From: Pholiota molesta
Taxonomy: Eukaryota > Basidiomycota > Agaricomycetes > Agaricales > Strophariaceae
Reading direction: 5' to 3'
NCBI GenBank assembly: GCA_014925825.1
Contig: JACGCK010000564.1
Coordinates: forward strand, 1 to 14,464
Length of the DNA stretch: 14,464 bases
Shown here: positions 1 through 8,823 of the stretch, piece by piece
How positions within the stretch are numbered: the first letter of the stretch is position 1
Layout of the letters: the number at the start of each line of letters is the position of its first letter
The notes under the pieces: model-generated
What the model saw: the letters and a program-made list of their open reading frames with translations, nothing else
Told to the model about the DNA's origin: nothing
Database searches by the model: none
Program-made: the position numbers and the translations under genes

Positions 1-755
1 TGATTGGAATTACCATATTTGGCTAGCTATCAGTGGCAGGTCCCTTTAGACCTCCTCAGAAGTAGGCATTTCTTTCTCCATCAATTCTTAATCAAATTAC
101 TCCATTTTTTTTTGTGAATTATATCTATACAAATGAAACATCACCTCCACCAAGTTAGATTTGCAAATCTATTTATTGGTGGTTATGTATCCACTGATTT
201 CGCTTTTTTGCCCAGGTGAGCAATATCTATCTTTTGAAATACTTTATATTTCATCTTGATTTAACTTGAAATAGGAAGAAAAAAATCAGTAGATCTTGGA
301 GTATGTGTTTGAAATAGTCCAGTAGCATACCTTATTTCGCTTTTGAGATAGTAGACTATCACTGCTTACAGTTCCTATAGCTTTTGTTACATGTCCTTAG
401 ACCATTTCTATAATACCATTTCAAATCATAACAATAGACCTTTCCAAACACATGTTCATAAATCTACTGATTTCTCTCTTTCTATTCCAAGTGAAATCAT
501 GATGAAATATGGTGTATTTCAGAAGATAGATATTGCTCACTTGGGCCAACAAGCGAAATCAGTGGATACATAACCACCAGTAACTAAATTTGCAAATTTA
601 ACACAGTGGAGGTAATGTTCCCTTTGTATAAATATAATTCACAAAAAAAACGGAGTGATTTGGTCAAGAACTGATGGAGAAATGGGTGCCTACTTTTGAG
701 GGGATCTAAAGGGATCTGCCACTGATGGCTAGCCAAATATGGTAATCCAGATCAA
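1..755. mobile_element. Foldback (long inverted-repeat) element, left end at or beyond the window edge
   Basis: Two arms of about 320 bp are inverted copies of each other around a ~105 bp centre (about 326-430). Direct evidence: bases 9-27 (ATTACCATATTTGGCTAGC) are the exact reverse complement of 728-746, 216-235 matches 521-540 inverted, and 301-311 (GTATGTGTTTG) pairs with about 444-454, all around the same symmetry centre near 378. Between these anchors the arms match throughout with scattered substitutions and small indels. The match still continues, with small gaps, at position 1, so the true left terminus and any target duplication may lie outside. There is no transposase; the 60-codon frame at 391-573 is just the right arm read through. 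It is a non-autonomous foldback or long-TIR MITE; the superfamily cannot be assigned. Confidence 0.85.
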
Positions 756-1551
756 TCCAGCCCATTTTCCATGCCAGTTCTATTTCGCTTTCTTGCACCC
801 CACATCTTGCCACAATAGCTAGATCATTAAATTCAGAAAGTTCAGAAGAGTAGAACCATGCAACAATCATGTAAATTGATCAATTGCCTGCTAATGTATA
901 CGCACAACAATCAGAGTGTGCATACAGGTGGACCAAGTAACGGAATTGTTTCAAATGAAATGCAGCAAGGAGGTATATGTAGGTAGTATTTTTGGCTATG
1001 TTTTCATAAAAAGAGCATGTGAAATGCGGGCGCTAGAAGCGCGCATTTATAAATAAGTGCACGCAATTTCCTGCGCTAATACCTAACACAAATACATTAT
1101 CAAGGACACATTTTAAAGCTCTTTGAGGCATCTACATAATGTAATTTAGAGCGTAGAGATTGGGCCGTTTGTTATGGAAGAAAATGCAAATTACATTATC
1201 CACCTATTTGTTGCACTGGTATTTCGTTTATATCTCATGAATGGCTATAGATAAAATCATGAAACCTTTTGCGTTGGATTCACATTAAAAATATGCACCT
1301 ACTGATATAACAGGGTTTTATAATTGCCCAGAGGAAGCACCCAAGCTGCAATATGCAGTACCAATAATAGTGGATACATTCGATTTTTGGATATTCCCAC
1401 ATCCAAATTGGGTTCTATACCCAATAAGGCATTGCTATTTTGGGAAATCTTATCATATCATGTGCTTGATCATTCTAATCTGTTGATCTGATGGGAATTC
1501 TAAATATAGAAGCACACTAAGCACACATGGCAGCAATGGATCACATCTCTG
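756..1551. other. AT-rich spacer without recognisable genes
   Basis: No coding frame, RNA gene or transposon end is visible. Minor structure: an imperfect GC-rich stem-loop at about 1023-1047 (AATGCGGGCGC facing GCGCGCATT) inside AT-rich DNA, and two short adjacent stem-loops near 1388-1425 (TTGGAT/ATCCAA and ATTGGG/CCCAAT). Confidence 0.6.
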
Positions 1552-2155
1552 ATGCATATGAGATTCTATGCCAAATATTGAGATGCAAATGCTGGTATAA
1601 GATTCCATGGCAGGTGAGTGAGATGCTTATGAGATTTCATGGCATCAGAATGAGATGCATATGAGATTCCATGCCAAATTATTGAGACACAAATGCTGGT
1701 ATGAGATTTGCGGCAGCTGAATCAGATATTTATGAAATTCTATAGCATCCGAATGAAATGCTTATGAAATTCTATGACAATTCATTGAGATACAATCTAG
1801 TTATGAGATTTTGCAGCAGCTGATTGAGATGTTTATGAAATTTTGTGGTATTAGAATAAAATGCTTATGAGAGTCTATGACAATTTATTGAGATGCAAAT
1901 CTGGTTATGAGATTTTGCAGCAGCTGAATCAGATTTTTTGGAAATTCTATAGTATTAGAATGAAATGCATATGAGATTTTGTGGCATCACATTGATACAC
2001 AAATCCCTGTATGAGATTCTGTGGCAGCTGATTGAGATGTTTATGAAATTCTATGGTATTAGAATGAAATGGTTATGAGAACCTGTGCCAATTCATTGAG
2101 ATGCAAATCTATTTATGAGATTCTGTGGTATCAGATTGAGATAGAATGAAATTTT
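1552..2155. repeat. Higher-order minisatellite, ~103-bp unit, about six copies
   Basis: The phrase ATG(C/G)(A/T)TATGA(G/A)A..CT(A/G)TG recurs at 1552, 1655, 1758, 1861, 1965 and 2069, a spacing of 103-104 bp. Each unit contains three diverged submonomers of about 31, 40 and 32 bp, each resembling ATGCWTATGAGATTCTATGGC followed by an ATTGAG-like end. In unit 1 they begin at 1552, 1583 and 1623. Copies differ by many substitutions but almost no indels, so the array is old and length-constrained. It grades into unrecognisable derivatives after 2155. No coding frame runs through it. Confidence 0.8.
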
Positions 2156-2556
2156 GTGGTATTTGAAAAAGATAACAATCTAAATATTGAGATCTCAAGG
2201 CATACTAATCAGACAATTATGATATTCCAGTATCTCTTTGAAATATATATGATAGACTATGGTAACCTAATAAGACATGTATTTAGCTATGAGATAACAC
2301 AGCATCCCAATGAAACACTTAATGATAACTCAAGGCAGACTATCAAACAGTAATGAAAAAGCCCTAGACAACCTAATGAAATGCCCTCATAACTTGCCTA
2401 CAAGTTATGAGATTATGATAGGCAAAAAGAAAAGAAACAGCTCTGGCAATTATTATGAGACCTGTCTGATAAAAACATTGGCAAAGTGTACAATGGCCTG
2501 CATGGCAAATGCCACAAAATATGATAAAAGTGCTAGCCACCAGTCAACAGATAATG
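2156..2556. other. Degenerate continuation of the minisatellite and unannotated spacer
   Basis: Words such as TATGAGAT, AATGAAA and GAGAT keep recurring up to about 2420 without a fixed period, suggesting a decayed tail of the upstream array. Two small overlapping plus-strand frames here (2156-2353 and 2310-2648) are low-complexity readings of this repeat and are not considered genes. Confidence 0.45.
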
Positions 2557-3575
2557 TTATATTTGAAATGAAGCACCCACCTGATCAGATGCTTCAGGCT
2601 GCTCTGCCTCCAACGTCTCTACTAGTTCCATGGCAACATTGTCATTAAGGATATCATACCCATCTGAGGTCACTTTGGTTTCTGTATCATTACTGATGCT
2701 TGTATCCTGAAGGACAGAGAAATCAATATCCAAAGAACTGTTCCCAATACCAACAGGGATAATGTTCGGACATTGGGCAATGAGGTCATGCATTTGGAGG
2801 AACCATGGGCACTCTGCAATGATTTTGGCTGAGAAATAGGATTAATTGGTGATACACTTGATTAAAATAAGAGATGTACACCACTTGTTCGTAAATTCAT
2901 TTTTGCATGACATATCAACATCCTTTACTGTTCTAATGCCCTCACCAGTCTGTCCTAAGGTCGCTATGTGTTCTCATGCAATTGAAGCCATCCTGTAGGT
3001 AAAAGGAGTTATCTATGATGTTCGCAGCACATTTGGACTTGTGATACAGTATACACTTACCTTGTTAAGTGGTTTTTAATTTTAGAGCTCCAGATTTGAA
3101 GCAGTCTTCACGTCAGTATAGTTAAGAGTCCGAGAAAATGCAGCTTTGTATTTTGGGTGTGCCTGGAAGACTTCGACAGCGAGTTTCCACTGCCAACTCT
3201 CTTCTTGTTTCCACCACTCTTGATGGTCATCATATTCCCACCTGGTGAAGGATAAAGGCCTTCCTTGATGTCACAGCTGTTTGTAATTGCATTGAGCAGT
3301 GTGAAGTTCAAATCTGCATCTGTCCAACTAGGGTCTTTGGTCTAGCATCAAATTGTATCATCAAGATAGGTATATATGCACTTGATTTTGCAATTTGTGG
3401 ATGCAGTATCATCTTCGAACACCCCAATGTCTGATGGACTTGAATCTGAATCTGGGTCAGCAGAAGGGTCAGCTTTTGACCTTTTCTTTGCTTTTACAGC
3501 CGTCTTCTCAGCTTTAGGAGCTTTCATAGGGGTAGACCAAGTTTTGCGAGTCAATGCCGTGTTGGCGCGCGCCAT
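2557..3575 (-). pseudogene. Uncharacterised basidiomycete-type protein, four-exon pseudogene
   Basis: Best reading, 5' to 3' on the minus strand: exon 1 3575-3382, intron 54 nt, exon 2 3327-3061, intron 68 nt (3060-2993), exon 3 2992-2880, intron 51 nt (2879-2829), exon 4 2828-2557. Donors are GTGCAT, GTAAGT and GTACAT and all acceptors are AG. The start ATG lies in GCGCCATGG-like context. The N-terminus is basic/Ala-rich then Asp/Ser-rich. Exon 2 opens with WTDADLNFTLLNAI, reminiscent of a Myb/SANT-like start, and contains WQWKLAVEVFQAHPKY after a frame change. Exon 4 has CPWFLQMHDLIAQCPNIIP and VGIGNSS, then an acidic tail. Lesions: a one-base frameshift near 3195, another near 3083 (GAGCTCTAAAATT), and an in-frame TGA at 2974-2976 (AI-A-stop-EH, likely CGA to TGA). 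The resemblance to an Agaricomycete hypothetical family is from memory only; function unknown. Confidence 0.65.
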
Positions 3576-3614
3576 GGAGTGGAAGGGAATATGTGTATGG
3601 CAGAAAATTTGAGG

Positions 3615-3865
3615 TCTTTACACTAATCCTGGAATTCCGTATGGAATCCACCAGATTCTGCCGGATTCCATGGAATGTCCACGGAATCCATCTGGAATAT
3701 ACCCCATTTTCCCATTGCCCCAAGTCCCATACACTTTGAGTGCTATATTCCGCCCCCATTCCGGCCTCATTCCATGCCAATTCCAATTCCAGACCACCTT
3801 TTGGGCAGATTGAAGGTGGAATATTCTGGCGGAATGGGCCGGAATGGCCTGGAATAGGCCCAGTA
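3615..3865. repeat. Cluster of GGAAT/ATTCC pentamers
   Basis: About fifteen GGAAT or ATTCC words occur in 250 bp. They are GGAAT-oriented at about 3630-3702, ATTCC-oriented at about 3747-3797 and GGAAT-oriented again at about 3819-3855, so the blocks can fold on each other. Examples are GGAATTCC at 3632, CATGGAATG, CATTCCGGCC and GGGCCGGAATGGCC. No stable frame or transposon terminus is seen. It may be the body of the SINE-like unit whose tRNA-like head lies next to it on the minus strand (3893-3964). Confidence 0.6.
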
Positions 3866-3892
3866 GTTAAATTTACAAGTAAAAATACAATG

Positions 3893-3964
3893 CATGTGAT
3901 GGGAATTGAACCAACGTGCCGCACACTGATCAGAGCAACACATTAACTACTGAGCCACACAGCC
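3893..3964 (-). repeat. tRNA-like sequence with pol III A and B boxes (SINE head or tRNA pseudogene)
   Basis: Read on the minus strand from 3964, the sequence begins GGCTGTGTGGCTCAGTAGTT. TGGCTCAGTAGT (3958-3947) matches the A-box consensus TRGCNNAGYNGG closely, and GGTTCAATTCC (3912-3902) matches the B box GGTTCRANTCC. The boxes are about 34 nt apart, normal for a tRNA promoter. The D, anticodon and acceptor stems do not pair properly and no clear anticodon can be placed, so it is not a functional tRNA. A tRNA-derived SINE transcribed leftward into the GGAAT-rich block is the favoured explanation; a decayed tRNA gene is the alternative. Confidence 0.55.
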
Positions 3965-4019
3965 GATGCATAACAATGGTTCACAAGCACACATGACATG
4001 TTATAGCAGTTCATGTGCC

Positions 4020-4319
4020 ATGGCATGCATGCCGTTGTTTGTTTGGTCGTGCTGCGCCACATCAATGCACAGTGGCCACATTGCCTCTTCCCTCCCACAA
4101 CCATCCCCCACCACCGCACCACCTCCCTCCCCTCCCATCTCGTGCCCAGCAGCCACGGCAGCCGTTGGGAACACCCACGGGCTCCCACCACTGACCACCA
4201 TTCGCACGGATCGCCGCCAGCCGCCGCCCACATGTGCCATGTCACCACCAACCGCCGATGCGCCACATCACCACACGACCAACAGCAAGCGCGAGCCCAC
4301 ACCGCTAAGGCTCCAACCA
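4020..4319. other. C-rich (GC-rich) island without a convincing gene
   Basis: A sharply bounded block rich in CCACC, CCTCCC and GCCGCC sits inside AT-rich DNA. Frames of 79-145 codons are open on both strands (for example 3966-4403 plus and 3943-4320 minus) only because the base composition suppresses stops; their translations are biased runs of Pro/His/Thr or Trp/Gly with no motif. The minus strand of about 4121-4138 has closely spaced G runs (GGGAGGGGAGGGAGG), a weak G-quadruplex candidate. Confidence 0.45.
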
Positions 4320-4385
4320 TATTATATGTTTACTGTATATAGATGGTTTCTATTGTATGTATATATGTATATGTATATGGCTCCT
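4320..4385. repeat. TATATG-type simple repeat
   Basis: Alternating TATATG/TATGTA words (TATGTATATATGTATATGTATATGG near 4355-4380) form an imperfect AT-rich microsatellite immediately downstream of the C-rich island. Confidence 0.6.
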
Positions 4386-4556
4386 GGGGGATCTTTGGTA
4401 TAGGGTAAATATATGGTATATACTTACACATACAGTTTCTATTTGAGTCGTTTTTCTGGCTGTCAAGGCAGTTAAATTTGTTTTCTGGCCCATCAAGATA
4501 ATCACAATTACAATTTGGGCTGCTGGAGTACAATAGAGCTCGAATTACAATAGAAA
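4386..4556. other. Short spacer downstream of the 133-residue gene
   Basis: No gene is visible. It would contain the 3' untranslated region of the minus-strand gene ending at 4557. No unambiguous AATAAA signal was found on that strand. Confidence 0.35.
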
Positions 4557-5067
4557 TTAATCTACTAGTTCTGGAAGCGCAGAGCCCAGATTGTCATCAT
4601 GCTCAGGCCCGTCGCTGCTAGTTTCTATGGTAATATTAATGGCCGACATAAGGTGCGCAAGGTGCGCCTCTTCTTGAGTGAGATGCAACTCGATTCGTTC
4701 CTAGAGATCTGTGATAAATCTCTCATGAACCATAATAATAAACAAAGACACTCACTGTTGTTGCCATGCGAAGTGAATATTGAATAAAGAACCTCTGAGA
4801 CTGGATCAATCCAGTATCAGATGCAAGGAGATCAGCCCGGGTCATAATTACGTCCATCTTCTGGATAAATCTAAGATTGGGGGGAAGTGACAATGCATAT
4901 GCGAGCTTGCTTTTAAGATCGTCATCAAGGGATGGATAGATTTCAAATGCAAAGGAGATGATGTGATTATACAAGTCCTGTGTGTGTTGCCTTTAGCTGC
5001 AGTAAGGCTTTAAAATTTTACAGTAACTCACCTTCATTGCTGCTGTGTGCATGGGTGCCGACATCAT
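4557..5067 (-). CDS. Uncharacterised 133-residue protein, three exons, apparently intact
   Basis: Exon 1 is 5067-5032 (12 codons), exon 2 4977-4756 (74 codons) and exon 3 4700-4557 (47 codons plus TAA). Introns of 54 and 55 nt have perfect GTGAGT donors and CAG/TAG acceptors, and all junctions are phase 0. The joined frame is free of stops and shifts, unlike every neighbouring gene. Start: ATG at 5067, followed at once by a second in-frame ATG (5064), about 40 nt below a TATAAA (5110-5105). The protein has a short N-terminus (MMSAPMHTAAMK), a likely helical middle containing FAFEIYPSLDDDLKSKLAYAL and PPNLRFIQKMDVI, and an acidic tail (ELHLTQEEAHLAHL, SSDGPEHDD). No signal peptide, membrane segment or known catalytic motif is seen. 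It is divergent to the hAT transposase and shares the spacer with it. It could be a host gene, or a second gene or passenger of the hAT element. Function unknown. Confidence 0.6.
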
Positions 5068-5336
5068 ACACAATATGACTGTGGATTGGGCTGAAAAAGC
5101 GCATCTTTATACTCCTGCTGCCTTCTGAACGGGCCACAGCGCTTTGAGTGTTTCAAGGACACAGCGCCGACGATGCTTGGACGCTTGGAACTATGCAGCC
5201 TATGCTTGAGTGCCACTAAAATGTATGCTCAAGAACTTGAGCCACTGGTTCAGTGAAATCGATAAAAATGCCCTTGAGTGCTCCAAGTACTCCCCTAAGT
5301 CCCTTGAACCATTAAATCCCCTCCCTGCTACACATT
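5068..5336. promoter_or_regulatory. Divergent intergenic region with CTTGAG motifs
   Basis: This is the only spacer between the minus-strand 133-residue gene and the plus-strand transposase. CTTGAG occurs at 5205-5210, 5236-5241 and 5273-5278, and its complement CTCAAG at 5228-5233; the pair at 5228-5241 forms CTCAAG-AA-CTTGAG, a perfect 6-bp inverted repeat. Related words CTTTGAGTG (about 5142) and CCTTGAACC flank them. They could be binding sites of a shared regulator, or subterminal transposase-binding repeats of the hAT element. The outer terminus of the hAT element was not identified here. Confidence 0.45.
5105..5110 (-). promoter_or_regulatory. TATA box of the 133-residue gene
   Basis: TATAAA on the minus strand, about 40 bp upstream of the ATG at 5067, in the context GGAGTATAAAGATG. 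The position fits a core promoter with a very short 5' leader. Confidence 0.45.
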
Positions 5337-7795
5337 ATGTCCTCTGTGAATTTGTTTCCTAATTTTCTCCAATGGTTGTCTAGACTTGAACAAGTTGTGA
5401 AGACGTTACCCAAATCCATTCCACTGGCAAAAAAGTCAGATGCCATCTTTACAGTGTTTCAGAACATTCCTATTCCAGAAGACGTCACCGGTCATTTTGA
5501 AGCTTTCAATTGTGGAATGGATGCTTTGTTTGGCAATGATGTACGGGACCCAGTAACAGGACGTCTCGTCAACATCTGCCGAGGACCATTCGGGATTGAT
5601 CTTGTTGTCAAATATCTTTGAGAGGCTACAGATGCTGGATACTTGCTCTGGAATATTGCTATCCTCAAGGTTGATCGTCTGATTGAGGAGATTGAGATCA
5701 TTAGGTATGTGTATGCTGAAATATTTTGCATATACTTAACTCTGACCTTTCGAAATCAAACTGTAGCGCACCTGCCACAGGTACTGCCACCACAACACCC
5801 CTAGTTGCTCCGCAGAAGTCCACCGATCGCGAGCGTGACATTGCCGCTGCTAATTTGGATACTGATGATGATGAGTATAGGCCCCCAAAGTGACGTTTGG
5901 ATGAATCTGAATCTCCAGATGAAGGGTGTGTGCTCAACAGCGATGGCGAGGAGATTACAGAGGTGACGGAGCTTGGTGAAAAAGTAGTAAGCATTGAGAT
6001 AATTCTTGGATGTGAATTATACTTACCATATTCCACAGCACAAAAAGTGTGCTGCGGCTAAGAAGAGGAAGACTGTACCGGAGTCTACATCAACCAAACA
6101 CAAAGGAAAGGAGGCGAGGAAGGTCAAGAAGATGAGACTGACACAACCAAAGGTGCATTGAATGTATTACTTTTCAATGATTTCTTTTTGACTAAAATAC
6201 TATAATTCATGATTAGCCAAAGAAGAAGCCCGTTGAGAAGATTGTCATCGACTCCGGTGATGAATCCAATGGATTGACAGCTATGCGAGACATCAAGGAA
6301 CAGGAGGACTCACAAGGACTACGTCGTGGGCCTGCTAACCAAAGTCTTCAACATTTCTATGATCCTCTGGCGGTTGTCATGAAAGATGGTTCGAAACAAT
6401 GGCAGTTTAACTGCCGGCACTGCAAAAGGCAAGTTATTATGTTTCAATATCTAGAAGTATTAATTTAAACATACCCCTCTTTCAGCGTGCAGAGAGTTGT
6501 GCGCACTGTTGATGGAAGAGACATCTCCTTCAATGATGAGCCGACCCTCCCAAAACTCAACAACCTTGCTATGCATTCGAAAGTCTGTCTTGAGAAGAAC
6601 GCAAAGCTCGCCAACTCTGACGATGAGGCACCTGACCAGGACACAAAAGTGGCAAATCTACAGAGGAGTATTGATATGCTGTCATCATATCTCAAGGATG
6701 GCGAACTCAATCCTGCTATTATTCCTGACCAGTCAGGATTCTATCGTATCTTTTCAGCATGGGTTCTTGATGAAAGCCTACCTTGGATGACAGGCGAGGT
6801 GAAGATGCTCAATAAGCTCTTCTGCTATATCAAATGTGACTTCTCACTTCCAACCGATACAACAGGCCGCAATTATCTTGAGAAAATATTCACGGAGCTC
6901 AATACAAAAGTCGTCCGAGAGTTAACAGTAAGTGTTTGACTTGTTCCAACCGAGTTTGTGGTTTGACGCTCACTCTACAATTATTGGTATTAGGAACTTA
7001 AGTCCAAAATCGCGTACTCAACGGATACTTGGACGACAAGGCAGATGGTTTATACCTTTGCGTGTACAATTGCTGCATTCATCAATGCCGATTGGGAGTT
7101 GGTTGAGCGTGTTGTTGACTTCAAGCCACTTGCTGAAAAGGAGCATGAGGGTCAGCTCGGAGGACTTGCATTTGTCAATGGTGCACGAGCTCAAGGCGGC
7201 CTGGATAAGATGAGTTTTTCTAAGGATTTTTATTTGGATGATTTGTATTGACTTCTATTTTACTTCCTTGCTCTTACAACCGACAATGCTTCAGTTAATG
7301 ATGTCATCATTAAAACTGCCGCTTGATGCCTCCTGTCGTGCTACAATATCCCGACAACAGATGATATGCACATCCGCTGCTTTGCACATGTGATTAATCT
7401 CATTGTTCAGGTGTTCCTTGCGGGGATGGATGAGGCAGAGGATCCCGACACTTTCGACTGGTTTGAGGTGAATAAAGGGGCAGCTGTCTTATACGACCCA
7501 GCCTCCGATGAAGATCAACTGGCGATGGAAGCAGAAGAACTTGAAGAAGGTTCCCAGCTGAACCCCATGGCTCTTGATGTTGACGTTGCTGCGAATGAGA
7601 AAGGAGAAGCTGAGAAGCTGGCAGCTCAAGAGCTTGCAGTAATCAAGATGGATGAGCTTGAACAGCTAACAGGCCAGAGTCCCATTAAGTGCATAAGTCA
7701 TACCTTGATCATTCATCAACTTAGCACTTACTCTTGTCATATCCAGCTCCGTTTTATCACAATGAAGATAGTTTCATCTCCTCAATGGCATACGC
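5337..7795 (+). pseudogene. hAT-superfamily transposase with BED-type zinc finger, decayed and interrupted
   Basis: hAT transposases cut and paste DNA in the nucleus. Exons: 5337-5704, 5767-5986, 6039-6152, 6217-6428, 6486-6927, 6994-7209, then about 7277-7688. Phases agree at the first five junctions. An N-terminal unknown region and a Lys-rich linker (AAAKKRK, KKMRL; probable nuclear signal) precede a BED-like finger: W-x-F-N-CRHC in exon 4, then NLAMHSKVC in exon 5 (C-x2-C...H-x4-C). The core follows: STDTWTT with first Asp at 7024, LTTDNASVN with second Asp at 7282, and HIRCFAHVINL from 7369 (RCxAH signature). Lesions: TGA at 5619, 5891 and 7324, each explicable as CGA to TGA. The fourth intron starts GC (6429). 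The segment 7210-7276 looks like an intron without a GT donor. A further frame problem lies near 7689. About 660 codons remain; the C-terminal dimerisation region is absent, with a solo LTR inserted at 7795/7796. Identification of the family is firm, and the gene is non-functional as read. Confidence 0.85.
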
Positions 7796-8152
7796 TGTCA
7801 GCGTAAAAAGGTTTTTACTTGGGTTTCACCGGAATTTACAGTATTCGGGCTATTCCAATAAGTTCGGGAAATCTATTCCTGATGGGTCACTTTGTCACTT
7901 TATAGTAATATGAGTGAAAACCTGTGAAGTCAAAAGGTACCTAATTAGTATGTGAAATAGGACAAGGCAGAAAATATAAATGTAGGTAATGCGTTTAATA
8001 AAGGGAGACGTGACTTAGCGGTATGATCTAGCAAAGACTATATATTTCTGTCTTTGCGTTGATAGGAATTAAGTCAGTAGCAGATAATAGTAGGAATCTA
8101 ACTAGAGCAGCCAATAGGTGACTATTAAGTGAAGTAATTATGTGTGTAAGTT

Positions 8153-8353
8153 TCTTCCACATTGGAAGTAAGTTGTAGAGAAAGGTTGTGATACTTGTAT
8201 TCTTCCACGGCGGAAGAGTAATGTAATTCGGCAGTAAGGTTTGTCAGTAAGTAATTCGGCAGTAAAGTTTGTTGGTAAGTAATTCAGCAGTAAGTTTCGT
8301 CGGTAAGTAATTCGGCAGTAAGTTTCGTCAGTATTTTCTTCCACGGCGGAAGA
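8153..8353. repeat. 28-bp tandem array bracketed by palindromic TCTTCC...GGAAGA modules (inside the LTR)
   Basis: Four copies of a 28-bp unit (TAATTCGGCAGTAAGTTTCG followed by TCGGTAAG) start at 8224, 8252, 8280 and 8308; the last is cut after 26 bp. Identical 17-bp modules TCTTCCACGGCGGAAGA lie on both sides (8201-8217 and 8337-8353), and a diverged third copy, TCTTCCACATTGGAAG, lies at 8153-8168. Each module is a 6-bp stem with a 5-nt loop. The minus-strand frame at 8138-8344 is only a translation of the array. Confidence 0.85.
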
Positions 8354-8823
8354 TTAAAGTAAGTTTGGCGTAATTGGGCCTTTAAACTTAAGCTGTAAAA
8401 GGGTTAGTATGTTTGCAAGCTCAAATTTCTTATTGATCTTGACTTTCTTAGGATTGCACTAGTCTTGTATGAGACTAATTTAGAGGGCAAAATCTACGAT
8501 GATCATTTCACAGGAAAACGGACCACTATTTATACTATTTAAGACGGTGGCTACGCTATTGTGTTTATTATCCTTTGGTAGGGCATGGTTACTAAGACTT
8601 TTATCAATTGTTTCCTTTTATATCCTCTGTTTTGGGCTGCTTTGTAATCACTATTTGGTGGTAATGTAAACTATGTATTGGTTTTATAGTTTTAATGGAT
8701 CCAACACGGTATGTCTTTAATATGATTCGTTGAGGGCTTATTTTGATTGTTAAGCATTATAAGCGTGCTAACTAAATTCTTTGGTGATTGGTAAGAACTT
8801 TCTGCTTTGAATGAGAGAGTATG

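Noticed and set aside
391..573. 60-codon plus-strand frame
   Set aside because: Lies entirely in the right arm of the foldback element; the inverted left-arm copy does not preserve it.
3514..3946. Frames of 60-136 codons across the GGAAT cluster
   Set aside because: They translate the pentamer repeat and overlap exon 1 of the pseudogene antisense; no domain is visible.
3893..3964. Functional tRNA gene
   Set aside because: A and B boxes match, but acceptor, D and anticodon stems do not pair and no anticodon can be assigned.
4124..4138. G-quadruplex on the minus strand
   Set aside because: Only three runs of three or more G and one of two; too weak to call as a feature of its own.
3943..4403. 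Several overlapping frames of 79-145 codons on both strands
   Set aside because: Open only because the C-rich block lacks stop codons; translations are composition-biased with no motif, and frames on both strands are equally long.
5174..5195. GATGCTTGGACGCTTGGAAC as the missing end of the hAT gene's element, resembling TAGTGCTTGGAAG of the 940-bp element
   Set aside because: Similarity is limited to GCTTGGA, there is no partner end or 8-bp duplication, and the match may be chance.
8224..8333. CRISPR-like array
   Set aside because: Units are contiguous 28-bp tandem copies with no spacers, within a eukaryotic LTR.
8138..8344. 68-codon minus-strand frame with repeated TYRRN/LLNYLPTN segments
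   Set aside because: Translation of the 28-bp tandem array inside the LTR.
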